This document shows positions 21,864 through 32,899 of a stretch of 64,000 bases of DNA, piece after piece (position 1 is the first letter of the stretch; the number at the start of each line of letters is the position of its first letter). Under the pieces are notes generated by a model. That model ran no database searches, was not told the origin of the DNA, and saw nothing but the letters and a program-made list of their open reading frames with translations. This DNA comes from Macrolepiota albuminosa (lineage: Eukaryota; Basidiomycota; Agaricomycetes; Agaricales; Agaricaceae). Location of the stretch: contig JAMWFC010000125.1 in the NCBI GenBank assembly GCA_027475525.1, positions 78,653 through 142,652 on the forward strand, read 5' to 3'. The translations under genes and the position numbers were made by a program.

Positions 21864-24800
21864 GCATGGACAATGTCTACAATGATGGGATCACCAGGAG
21901 GAAGAATTCGATATAATTTATAAAATGCGATAACAAACTGAGCAGGACAAGGAATCTGTCCAGCGTTTAATGGAGGTTGTGAAAGCCATTGAGAAAACGA
22001 TGTTGGGACCAACCACTATTGGACATTTGCCACATTAAGCTGTTTTGCAATACTAGTAAGAATCTTGATGCGTTTTTCTTCTGGCTGAGTTGTCAAGATG
22101 AGAGAAATCGCTGTAGGCAATATGTAAGGGATAATTTCATGGTGGGGACATTTTGAAGTATTTGCTGGAGCGTTAGATGGGAAGGAATCATGGTTTAAAA
22201 TACCGCAAAAAGGTATCCAACAGAAATAACATAATGGCCAATCGTAGAATTGCTGGAAATGGAGCTGTCACATGCAATTAAACCATATTGTATAGTAGCT
22301 ATGGCGTGGATGGTTTGGATGAGATTCTTGAGAGCCGTTGACCCAACAATGTGCACATCCAATAGCAACAATTTGATCAATCGCTGTTTTTAAATACTTG
22401 AATTCTTCATGCGCTCGTTGAATTTCAGAATTCAAGACTTGTCCACTTGTTTCAACAGTGAGAGGCCGAAATGCTGCATGGACTGTGCTTGAATATAGAG
22501 GTGACAAAGAAGCTGTTGTAGATGATGATTGAAATGCTCGTTTGCGATAGGGTTGGTGTGAGTCTGAAATCTTAGCAGCAGCAGCATTTCGTCTGCGAAG
22601 AGATGGAGGGTTGGTTTCAAGAGTGGGACGATGAAAAGTGGGCTGAACAGCAGTATAAAGTTCTTGTGTTGAATGCTGTAAACAAATGTATAAATTCTTA
22701 TAATTTCATTACGGAGATAATATATCGAACCTTGGCAACCTTTTGACACTGATCGTAAAGGTGGGCATCCATGAGAGATGCACAAGAATGAGCAATGCCA
22801 TCAACAGCATAAAGTGCTAGTCGACGGCAAACAGATGTTTGAAGAAAGGTATTCATGTCGCCAATACCAATATGGTCTATCTGATCCGAATTGGCTGTTG
22901 TCGAAAGAAGCTCTGTATAAAAGACATGAGATTCGCATGGAGAGCCATCGCGACCACCACAGCCAGATTTTTGTACAAAATGCATGAGACCATGAACGTC
23001 GTAGTGGATCACATAGCGAACAGTTGGAAAATCAATTCCCTGACCAAATCCCATTGTTGCGATCATCCACCTTTCATGATTATTGTTTCCTTCATACCAA
23101 GTATCCTGAAGCTTTTTTTTGAGATCAGCATTTTGTGCTTCATCATCATGCATTTTACTATAGTACTTGGGCAGCTTGAGAAAATCGCTGAGAGCATTGA
23201 CCCAATCGACGGTTTTGCCATAGATTAGTCCACGTTCGTTTTGCTTTAATGTAGTATGTTCGACAAATTGCTTGATTCGCGTCAGAGCTTCTGCCCTGTT
23301 TGAAACAGCAACGACATGATAAGAAATGTTTTTTCTTGCAGCAGGGCAGCGGATTCATAAAGTAGATGTCGATCGATACTCATCCAGTTACAAAGCTGAT
23401 TGATGGAGCGAGGAAAGATTGTAGCTGAGAGAAAAGTAATTGGTTTTCCGAGAGCTGTAAGATTTTGTAAAGCTGGAAATTCTGGTCGAAAGTCAGAAGT
23501 ATAAAGCTGATGGGCCTCGTCAATAAAGATGTGGTTGAGTCAATAATTAGCTGCATTAGACCATTCGCAAAATGCATCTGTCGCTGCAAAATGAGCAGGT
23601 ACGAAAACAATTTGGTGACTAATGCCATCGCATTGAGGATAGATTCCTGCTGAAATGGGTGTGCACGCAAGCCTACGTGCCATATCATTGATGAGAGCAG
23701 TAAGGGGTATGACCACAAGAAAGAGATCCTGTGAATGCAACCAAGCAGCTGCAAGAAATCCTAAAGTTTTGCCGCTTCCAGTAGGGAGGACTGCAAGAAC
23801 ATGATCTTTTGTAAGAGACGACTGGACTAATTCTGCCTGTTCAGGACAGCTCCAAGCAGCTTTTTGCTGGCTTTGATTAGGCAAGAGTCCGGCTATACGA
23901 TTGAGAAGATGTGGGTGAACAAATATTGTATGCTTGCGAGGCTGTGGTTGAGCAATAGATGGAGAACCAATAGAGCGACAAACTTGTTGAGCAATATATG
24001 GACCCATAGATTGAGCGTATATATCAAGTCGTTCAGTCAGAGATTGAGCTAGTTTTTTTTGCAGAATTATCAAGGTGTTTTTTGACCTGATCCTGGATTT
24101 TTTGAAAAAGCGGTTCCAAAATATCATCAAGATCTTTCCAAATACCATCTCTTGCTTGATGGCTACCTTTCTAAAAAATTAAGTGTAACATAACTATGCA
24201 ATGTATATAGAATATAACTTACAAGCTTGTATGATTTCATTTGACAAGCCAGAGATGTATGCAATTGTCCAAGACAGACATGCCATCGGAAACAGACTTG
24301 CTGGTCGGACGCAATAGCAGTATGTGAAAATCCAGGAAGCGCATTACTTATTTCAAGACCATAATGCTTTTCTCCAGTTGTCTTGCTATGATTAAAGGAT
24401 TCATGTATCACACGAAGATCTTCATCTTCTTCATCAGGTTCTGTAAAGCTGATTTGTGCTATATGAGTCATTATAGAACACATTATCTGCCGCCATTCTT
24501 GAATACTGTACGATCTGTTCAAAAAATCAAATGAAAAGGATCAAAGAGCATCTGAAAATTGCTCTGTCTTCATAATATGTCCACTTTGAACAAATACATG
24601 AGTAAAGTAGTGTTGAGCCATTTCTTTCAGAATTCGAGCTGTGGGAGCCAAGTTTGCTGTGCAAGGGTAGATGGATCCAAGAACAAGTAAAAAAAGCCGA
24701 GAAACATGAAAGCTTGGTGCATGAGCAATCATGCGCGTTGCACCATGAATGTTTCGGTTCTTGTTATAAGATGTGATAAAAGTAGGAATATTGTTGATGA

Positions 24801-27529
24801 TAAAGAAATTGCGTGGGACATCACCATTATTAGCATATTTGAGATCATCGCATTCAGTTCCACGAAGTTCACCACCCCAGGTAGTCGAGGCAAGACAGAA
24901 TAAAATGCCGACAATTTTATCCAACAATGTGAACCACGACCAAAGACCTTGCAAAATAATATAAAATATAACTTGAAATATGAAAAATAATGCTTACCAG
25001 AGCAAGGTTGGAATGATCCGTCAATGATTTGAAACAAGTTTGTATCTTTTGTCAAATGATGCAGTAGTCGAAGTTTAAAAGGTTCCCAGGAATTTGTTAA
25101 AATAGAAAAGACAGAAAACAGCTTGGTTTCATTGAGCGGTTCATCAGTATACCAATCCTTCATTCAGTCAAGACTAGGATCCAGATGCGAGTCAATACAA
25201 TCCAAAATATCTTGGTATTTACAACCGCGAAATAGTTCTTCAATGAGCTTTTCAACTTGCTGAATCTGATTTTGAATCCCCTAATGAAAAGTATGCATAT
25301 TGATAGGGAACCTGTCGATACTGAATGACGTGTAATCTTTGTTCCAGTTGAATCTGGGAATGCCGGGTTGTGCTTTAGCGATTGTTGTAAGAAGCATGGT
25401 ATACTGCCGAAGAGTATTAAACATATGTTGTCCTCCTTCATGTATCCATGGCTTGATATATTCATCGTAGCATCTAAAATATAAGAATAAATATTTTGTT
25501 AATATATGTAATAATACGCTTACTTTTGAGTGGTTTGGTTAGTCGTCTCTGAAAGCCTTATAATTTCATGACAAGCTGTTGCACAAAATCCCCACTAAGC
25601 ACGAGAGATATCATGTGTAAACGTAGTAGCGGGAGCAAGTGTTCCTGAATCATCTTTGAGGTGTGTAATAAGAAGAAATCGAGTAAATGGATCACGAGTT
25701 GCTTTCTTCAAAAACTTGGGACTAGGCTGCGATAAAAGAGACCAAATGGATGAATGGATTTGGTTGATAATAGCAGATTCATCAGTTGATAGCGCTAACA
25801 TTTCCTCGAGTTCAGTAAAAAGACAAAGAGTCGTGGGATGAAGAGATATCATGAAAGATGGAATCAGGTTACTGAGATGCCGAAGAATAAATATCATGAA
25901 ATATGCAACATAGGTTGCATTGGTGGGTACTGTTCTGGTTTCTTGTGAGGAAAGAAAAGGGCGGCTTTCGATAGAATGCCTGTAAAATGTTGAAAAATAA
26001 TATTTAAAGCAGTTTGTCAAAATAACTTACTGAGGATTACTTGAATGAATCAGCCGTCGTGTAAGCACATCGAGTTCATAGAGCTCTTGAGATATCTGTA
26101 TATAGTATACTTTGGTAAGTTCCAACAACCAATGAAATTGTGGCTCTGTTTCTTTATCTGGAGCAACTGCCATATGACACAAAAGACCAATATTATTTCT
26201 TTTCAACATAAGATCCCAATCTGTCCAGGCAAAAATGAGATGTCAAGCATGAGGATTGCTAGCAGGATGGTAAATCTCAGAAACTTTTCCAAGACCGATC
26301 TTGTCATTATAGTCCATAATTTGCTTGAGTGCATCAACGTCTGTCTAAGGCATATAAATGACTTCTTGATAGACTCTTTCATTTTTGTATGTCGATAACG
26401 GTTGGCAGAGAACTTCTTTTATAGGTTGATCATGAATAGTGTAGCTGGGATGATGTTGATTGAAGTGGATAAATATACGCTTTTTTTCAGAAAAAATAAT
26501 GTTTTCTTTGAGACATTCTGGGAGCATGCATTGATATTCGACAGTAACAGGAATACCTTCGAATGGAGGGATTGGTGCATTGCCAAGACTGAGAGGCTGG
26601 TGTGCATTAAGACGCCAAAAAAGATCCTGAAGAATTTCTTGAGAAGGAATACGACGTTCTGGAGGTAGAAAATGATTTGTTTCTTGAGTATGTTTATGAG
26701 CGTGAGCATGAATACGTTGGAATGGAACAAGTGAATAACAAATGAGACAAATGATGCGATTGTAATTTGGATCGACACGAAGAAGGTAGCCAAGCAAGCG
26801 ATGATTAGTTTCTTCAACAATTGCAGAATCGCTATTAATCGTAGGGATATCGTCGATGGGCTGTTTCAGTATATTTTGATTATCGTTCTTGCTTTCATTG
26901 CTAGAGTCTTCTGGCATATCAGTGAGCGATATATTGTCATCATTGTCGAGAGAGGCCAGTGCAGAGAGTGTGTTAGAAGGATCATCATTGTGATTGGATG
27001 TTGAAGTCAGATGAAGAGAAGAAAGCGATTCTGTTAATGTCAAGTTGGTTGTAGATTTTTGAGCAGAAGAAGGGTTAGAACAATCGTCGGCCTGTTTAGT
27101 CTTTTTTTTTTTTGATTTTGGCTGCTGCAAGAATTGGCCCAAAGGATATTCTGGCTCATCAAGATAAATTTGTGCATCTGGTGCAGGATGTTCTTTTGAT
27201 CGGCACAAGTGATTGACAAGATAAAAATTTAGCCAAGCATGCTGAGGCGCACTGCAAGGACAAGGTAAAAGTTGCGTTTCAGGATTTCTTTGAATAATAA
27301 TTTTTTGATCTGTATTCAACATTTTAGGATTAAAGATACAAGTATTTGCAGAAAACTTACTCTGATATTGTATGGTATGCTGGGAACGATGATACATATT
27401 ATCGTGCTTTTTTTGAGTCAAATTTGATGGAATGCATTTTCTTTTGCAGTTTTCTTGATTGCATGTCGTTCTATTCAAAATATAAATAAGAATGTTAAGA
27501 TAGAAAAAAAAAACTAACAATCGAGGCAT
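21864..27529 (-). pseudogene. OrsD-RecQ helicase (telomere-linked-helicase-like)
   Basis: N-terminal exons start at 27,529 (MPR..., TTCNQENCKRKC) with introns near 27,515 and 27,350. An OrsD-like region follows: YLLRVDPNYNRIICLICYSL, CxxC and H-rich, with YQCMLPEC...HFNQHHPSY. A long middle region comes next, then the helicase core: LAVLPTGSGKTLGF (Walker A, near 23,780), IFIDEAHQL (DEAH, near 23,520), FLSATIF (motif III), GFGQGIDFPTVRYVIHYD (motif V, near 23,010) and QKSGCGGRDG (motif VI). Motif VI should read GRxGR; its first Arg is Cys. The C-terminal part has LCYFCWIPFCG and a Pro/Cys-rich end stopping at about 21,864. In-frame stops (26,345-26,347; near 26,240, 25,585, 25,280, 25,165, 24,541 and 22,005) and a frame change near 23,290 mean it is dead as read. 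Such genes are subtelomeric or mobile in many fungi. Confidence 0.85.
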
Positions 27530-27539
27530 TTGATGAAAT

Positions 27540-27858
27540 GTTAAACAATGTTGAAAAAGAAGCAGTAGACGTATCCTGCTTTGAACTTTGGTATTTCAAT
27601 AAATATAAAATAACTATTAAATGATTAATATATATTATAATAGCTAAAATTGATTTAGTGATTTTATATAATTAATATTGCTTGTAATTCAGAGTTAATG
27701 TTTAAATTGAGACTATAATAAAATAATTATTTAATTTGGACTAAGTTTAAGTTCGAGTTAGTGTTGAACAGAAAAGAAATATATTAATATGTTTTAAAAA
27801 ACATATTCTGATATATATGAGCACAAACATCAATATATATTCAAAAAAAAATACTAAC
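27540..27858. other. AT-rich interval between two minus-strand genes
   Basis: Very A+T-rich. It begins after a GTTAGT donor of the C2H2 gene, so it is either a long intron or the intergenic/promoter region of the RecQ gene. A short terminal exon could start after the acceptor-like caaagcag near 27,573. Confidence 0.4.
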
Positions 27859-29106
27859 CATTAGTGTAATCAATTGATAGAGGTTCTAAAGGCAAATTAC
27901 CTTCGTCTCGAAGACGAAAATACGTATAGACAAGAGTAACAAGATTATACAAATTGGGATAATTCTTGAGACCAGACCACATCATGAGCCAAGTTTTGTA
28001 ATCTTCGACATTGGTAAAAGCATCTGTTGAAATGTCGAGAGCAGTGAATATAATGGTGTGAAGAGTAGTACAATGATAAATAATATAAGCAAATGCTCGC
28101 CAAAAATCACTATGCCAGGAATTGTTGCAATTGCTATCGAATTGAGCGCCAACTCGCTGATTGTGAGCATATATTTCGAGAGGTTTAGGACACCAACAGC
28201 TCCAACAAGCTGGGACTCGGTCAGCGGTGTGAAATCCTCATTGAAAGTTGTTGCGATAATAAGAAGATGTGGCAAATTCAGGAAGAGAACAGTTGAGAAG
28301 AGTCATATGTGAGTCAATTTGATCGATATTGAGTAAAGCATGTCCGACACACATGTCCTTCATTATCAATACTAATGGAGACAGGTATGCGGCAAATGAT
28401 TTGTCCGAATGATGGTCGGTATGAAGAATTCGATCGAAAGAAACAGTCGGAAGTGTTGTTGTAGACCTGGATTGCATAGAAAGAAAAAGCGGAACAATTT
28501 GATGAGGCAAGGAATATGAAAGCGAGTTTCTTGTGGACTTTTGCGCAAGTGGTGAAGAAAAAGAATCGGGTGCAATCGAAGAGTTGGATGAAGACAGATT
28601 AACATGAAAATGTTTTAATGATGATGAGTTTGGATAGTGATCTTCGGAAAACTTGCGCTTTTGAGACTCAATAGGTGTTGAGGCTGGTTCAGATGGGGGT
28701 ACAGCAAGTAACTAAATGACAATATAGAAAATTCATTGTTATATACTAAAAATTGAAACTCACATCTTTGAGATCATGACTATCAACCAGATGATGAAAA
28801 AGCTCCAGAGGTTTGCATTTGTCTGTGCAGTCTGTGACAGGACAGAAAAATGCATATCCATTACGCTGAATGTTAAACACGTGTCCTATAAAAAATGAAT
28901 AAAAGATGACAAGAATACAAGAAACTTTTGACCTAAAACAGTAAAGCTTAATACCAATGCTTTGTTATGAATGGGCAAGTGATTTTCTAAATGTTCTGAA
29001 TCGGTCATAAGACACAGGCATACAGGACAAGTAACGCTATAAAGTATTGGTAAAATGAAAATAAATAACATTGAAGATAAACTTACTGTACAATGCAGTT
29101 TGACAT
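27859..29106 (-). pseudogene. C2H2 zinc-finger gene with RecQ-associated C-terminal module
   Basis: Exons: 29106-29087 (ATG, MSNCIV), 29036-28955, 28885-28764 and 28711-27859, with GT-AG introns. The first zinc finger spans the first intron: TCPVCLCLMTDSEHLENH ending in HLPIH. The second is FFCPVTDCTDKCKPLELFHH ending in LVDSH. A Ser-rich linker follows, then VPACWSCWCPKPLEIYAHNQ and FWRAFAYIIYHCTTLHTIIF, ending NLVTLVYTYFRLRDEGNLP. The CWxCWxP...L..Y..LR..G.LP pattern resembles the C-terminus of the neighbouring RecQ protein (CYFCWIP...FYKLYRILPPG), suggesting a shared module. An in-frame TGA at 28,238-28,240 (FQ*GFH) interrupts the last exon. Probably a DNA-binding partner or paralogous end of the same cassette. 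Confidence 0.65.
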
Positions 29107-29189
29107 ATTTGAGCTATAAAGTATTGGTAAAATGAAAATAAATAACATTGAAGATAAACTTACTGTACAATGCAGTTTGACATATTTGA
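29036..29189. repeat. 77-bp direct duplication (likely assembly junction)
   Basis: Copies 29036-29112 and 29113-29189. It duplicates the first coding exon, its donor and the first intron of the C2H2 gene, creating two candidate start codons (29,106 and 29,183). Confidence 0.9.
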
Positions 29190-29339
29190 TTTGCATAGAT
29201 ATTGCAAGCCGTTGTCGTAGTAAATTGAGCAAAAGCTTGGGGAATAGAATTCTTGGGGTAAGTTCTATAGAAGCGCACAAATTATGTCATATCTGTCAAA
29301 ACATAGTTAAACTATTGAGATACAATAATAATATATATA

Positions 29340-29560
29340 CAATATAACACTCTATTTTGAAATGTAGTATTCAAAAGAGGACACTCTGATTGTGAGTGCC
29401 GGTTATCTTGTGGCTGTGCTTGATAAATGATAGGGAGGGCAGCGGTTACGTTGTGAGGTGAGTGGTATTGATCACTTTTGGTGAGGGCTCTGATGCACCA
29501 AAAGTGATCACCTTCCCATGCTAATTAATTTTTTAAAATAAATAAATATATATTTGAAAT
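29340..29560. repeat. Cassette direct repeat, right copy
   Basis: cactctgattgtgagtgcc, gtggctgtgcttgat, then a 14-bp stem (gatcacttttggtg / caccaaaagtgatc), ccatgctaattaa and an A/T tail. An insertion of about 50 bp relative to the left copy contains gggagggcagcggttac, which also occurs at 31,018. Confidence 0.75.
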
Positions 29561-29589
29561 TGAGTTTGCAACATCTAATTTTATCTAAG

Positions 29590-29800
29590 TAGATATCAAA
29601 ATAACTGGGAAGTCTCTATAGTTATGGGCTGAAGATACAGCCTGCCCTATGTCGCTCTAGAGGTAGGATCTATCCTCTGTTTTCATGCTTACTAATACTT
29701 TTATGCACTACAGCTCAACTAGGACAAACCATACAACACTGAACCAATTGATGTATGGGGCATTGGCGTCATCTTGTACGCCATGCTTGCAGGCAGTACA
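29590..29800 (+). pseudogene. CHK1-like checkpoint kinase fragment
   Basis: A first exon end reads SLPYVALE before a GTAGGA donor at about 29,660; the family has SLPYVAPE. After a ctacag acceptor at 29,712 the next exon reads LN, TAG, DKPYNTEPIDVWGIGVILYA then MLAGSTNT. This is the activation-segment and subdomain IX part of Chk1-type kinases (PELN.D.PY.AEPIDVWG.GV.LY.ML.GNTPWDEP). The Pro of APE is Leu and a TAG replaces one residue before DKPY. Homology ends after LAGSTNT. Only ~45 codons of a ~500-residue kinase remain. Confidence 0.75.
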
Positions 29801-30860
29801 AACACAGAATACTTACCTGGCACTGCATAAAACAATGATGGGTCTGTGGAATGGCATCATTGGTGAGGGCAGGATCATGTTGAGGAGCATCTGTGCCTGT
29901 GCTGACTGGATGTGCAGATGTGGAGGTGGAGACAGGGAGTGTGGGCTTGAGGTTTGCATTGAAAAGGTCACGTAAGGTGTGGGAGAGGCACCGTGGGTTC
30001 CATTTGCGCTAGACAGGGAATGTATGTGATGGGAGGCATGGAAGGAGAGAGGGTGAGGCAAGACTGTAACAGCATCGTGCTTTACGCTTGTACTTTGTTC
30101 ATCAGATAGTGTAGCTAACAATACACCAGATTAGTGAAACATCCAAAGTATACGTCATCTTCACAATCACCGTTCTTGCATGAGCTAACTCATCATCACA
30201 CAAATTGCTCCACACATTCAAGACAGATTAGAAAAGAAGTGAGAGTGCACAAGTGTACGAAGGCGGTCGGGCCTTAGGTCGAAGAACTTCAGGTCAAGCA
30301 ACAGGCCGAGGGAAGATATTTACGTATCACACAAGAAATCTGAAAAAAAAGAAGACATAACGGGCCTTGGAAACACTTCCATTTCTCATAAGCACATACA
30401 TGATGAAGACTGACGAAACAGGCTGACCCAAGCCCCAGCGTTTGATCTCGCACAACAGTCATGAACCACGTGCCCTCCAGAGTCCATATACAACCAAATT
30501 ATAACTTCACTCCACATCATCAGCAGAACCAACAGTGTTCTCATCCTGTGTGGTCTGCTTGCGTTGGGCAATTACGGCCATCATTGTACCTGCTGGAACC
30601 TAACAGAAAACGTTGATCTGACTAGGTAGCATGCATCCAAATTTGTCAAGTGTACAGACTATATAGGGGTCTGTCATTAAAAGGTGGGTGGACTGTTGGG
30701 CAGTCACAGATGACAAGAGATTGCCCAATGTTTACTGAGGTTGACGAGTAATGGTGTCTAGTAAAAGTAATGAAAAAAAAGTTTTCATGCGTACTGTATA
30801 GATAGCAAGAAAATTTGAGAACAAAGTGCTGAGTCCATGAAAGCGGAGCAACATCAATTA
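29801..30860. other. No recognised gene
   Basis: A Ser/His/Pro-rich minus-strand frame (30,121-29,813) and several short frames; no family recognised. The frame may be the low-complexity linker that follows a kinase domain in the opposite orientation, or chance. Confidence 0.35.
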
Positions 30861-30864
30861 AAGT

Positions 30865-30891
30865 CCATGGAAAGAGTCGAACCTTCCATGG
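30865..30891. other. Hairpin with TCGA loop and B-box-like core
   Basis: A 10-bp stem with one A/C mismatch (ccatggaaag / ccttccatgg) encloses agtcgaa. It is followed by gcataaaagtggagggt, similar to actataaaaggagggtc after the hairpin at 3759. Third member of the hairpin family. Confidence 0.5.
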
Positions 30892-31017
30892 GCATAAAAG
30901 TGGAGGGTAGTATTGTGAAGGTTACACAGTCCTTACACAAGAAACAACATGTAAGGAAAAATGTATATAAAATGTTAGTAAAGGTAATAATAAAAGTTTG
31001 CACACATACTGTTTGGG

Positions 31018-31140
31018 CAGGGAGGGCAGCGGTCACATTGTTATGAGGGTGATCAAGTTCCCCATGCTAACTAATGGGCTTAAAATAAATAAATATATAT
31101 TTGAATGCGAGGTTGTAAGATCTAATTTTATCTCAATAGA
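31018..31140. repeat. Relic of the cassette repeat end
   Basis: gggagggcagcggtcac, gggtgatcaagttccccatg, ctaactaa, then the A/T tail and atctaattttatct, matching the right end of the cassette repeat at 29,440-29,600. Confidence 0.65.
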
Positions 31141-31629
31141 TATTAACATGAAGTGTCGGTGCACTGGTAAGTCACGTGCTTTAATGCTTGCAAGTTTGTA
31201 GAATAAATATATAATGGATACGTTGACCACTACGTACTACTCATCCTGCAAGACAGGCCCGTTGTTGACACCTTCATGGGCTATGACCAGAAATCCAATG
31301 TTGTCCTTGCAAACTCCAAGAATCTCTGGCATGATAGTGTACCTTGATGTAACATGAGCACCAGAACAAAAATCACAATATAATGACGTACATCTCTAGA
31401 ACATAGAATAGCTGACATTCTTTTTTGGTCACTGCACACCTTATCCCATCCTAACTTTCGATATTGCGCTGCCCCCATGCCCAAGGAAAGTAAACATTTC
31501 TTGTTGGTCAGTAATCTCATAGCTTCTAGAGTCGAAGTACATGCTTGCTACATTCTGAGAAGAGGCTGCATAGAGCAACAGGAAACCAGACAAATGATGA
31601 AGAACATGTATCTACTTGTTTGTTTCATA

Positions 31630-31960
31630 GTGAGGGTCCACCACCCAACCTTTGTATGCAGTGTTGCCTTCTCTCCCAGTAATTGGCAACCTCTTCATGC
31701 CATTGTTGGACTCAACAATGGTAGGATATATTGGTGGGATCTTAGGATGGGTCAGTGGGGCTTAAAGGATTGATTATCAGTCATGCACATGGCATTGATT
31801 ACAAGCCTTTATTGATACAATTGTAATTTACAGACTACTGCAAGTTTGACTGTAGTTGCAATAAGTAATTCAGTTGCTAATAGAATGGCGTGGCTTGTAA
31901 GCACTAGGCTTGACCATTGCGTCAAGATTTGGGACCTCACTGCCTCAAATGGCATGTAAG
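31630..31960 (+). pseudogene. WD-repeat protein fragment (WDR24/RTC1-like)
   Basis: SVAFSPSNWQPLHAIVGLNN then GRIYWWDLRMGQWGLKD (31,660-31,773) and, after a disrupted interval, LVSTRLDHCVKIWDLTASNG in a frame near 31,890-31,955, ending at a GTAAGA donor. The motif R..D..FSP..WQPL.AIVGL.NG.IYRWDL..GQRG..DR is typical of WDR24/Rtc1, a SEACAT/GATOR2 subunit in TORC1 nutrient signalling. R in YRWD is W here, and stops separate the two WD blades. About two blades survive of a much longer protein. Confidence 0.7.
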
Positions 31961-32190
31961 AGTTTAATACAATTGTGTAAATTGATTTGTGTAAAGGTCC
32001 TAGATGAACTCTGTGTCTAAATCACATCAGCAGTGCAGAAAGTGAGGTCTTACAAGACTATTAGAATGAACCTCTGGCCCTATGGCTAAACCAGTCACAT
32101 AGCACTTAGTATATAGCACCTTTGTACATCCCAAATTTCTACTGCATCTCCATCGACCAAGAGTTTCTTTTTAATTAATAGCTGTAAATA
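31961..32190. other. No recognised feature
   Basis: Decayed sequence after the WD fragment; nothing identifiable. Confidence 0.3.
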
Positions 32191-32193
32191 TTT

Positions 32194-32380
32194 ATATCAT
32201 GCTTGATTCAAAGCAAAGACTGAAGAGTTGTCTATTAGCTTCATCAAATGTTTTGTTTAAAAGATTAATTCTATTATATGAGACTTATATCATGCTTGAT
32301 TCAAAGCAAAGACTGGAGAGTTGTTTATTAGCTTCATCAAATGTTTTGTTTAAAAGATTAATTCTATTATATGAGACTTA
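32194..32380. repeat. 93-bp tandem duplication with substitutions
   Basis: atatcatgcttgattcaaag recurs 93 bp later. The copies differ at a few bases, so unlike the 77-bp duplications this one looks genuine and old. Confidence 0.8.
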
Positions 32381-32469
32381 TATTTTACTTGCTAAAACTT
32401 ATTGTGAATTATATATATAAAGACTTCATTTTGATTTGTTTTAACATTAGCTAGAATATTGAAATATAA

Positions 32470-32665
32470 CTGTGAAATATTTACACAATATTCTATTTCA
32501 AAATACAGTATTCAAAAGGCAGCACTCTGATTGTGAGTGCCGCATCAAAAGTTATGACTTTTAAAAATTTTCTGCATAAAAACAAGTTGTTGTAAAGAGA
32601 TAAACTAAGCTAAAACTCTAAGTTTACAATAGCTATACTCTGATTGTGAGCTATGCTGTACACTT
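32470..32665. repeat. Two CTC-TGATTGT-GAG hairpins
   Basis: gcactctgattgtgagtgc at about 32,523-32,541 is homologous to the cassette ends at 29,372 and 21,648 (upstream caaaatacagtattcaaaag is shared with 29,360). About 110 bp further on, ctctgattgtgag recurs with different arms (atagct / agctat). Confidence 0.6.
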
Positions 32666-32899
32666 CTTCATAAATTGAAGAGAAAAACTATTGTTATTAA
32701 ATATTGTACATTTCTTTTTTGAAATTTAACAAAATTTACTGAGTCTGCTGGCATAATATGAGTACCAATGTGGAGATATAGTGAAGAAGTTCTAGTTTCA
32801 ATATTAATATGTAGCATATATACACATTATTGCTATGCTATAAGCTATATAGTGAAATACTTATATCAATAATGTATATGCAAGACAAAATGAGAATGA

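Noticed and set aside
29480..29530. Helitron 3' terminus (hairpin, 11 nt, then CTAA followed by T)
   Set aside because: The geometry fits, but homology between copies continues past CTAA into the A/T tail, some copies have C after CTAA, and no Rep/Pif1 helicase is present; the helicase here is RecQ-type.
29813..30121. Minus-strand Ser/His-rich protein
   Set aside because: Low complexity, no conserved motif, and it lies opposite the probable continuation of the CHK1 fragment.
32194..32380. Another assembly duplication
   Set aside because: Period is 93, not 77, and the copies have diverged, so it is a real old tandem duplication.
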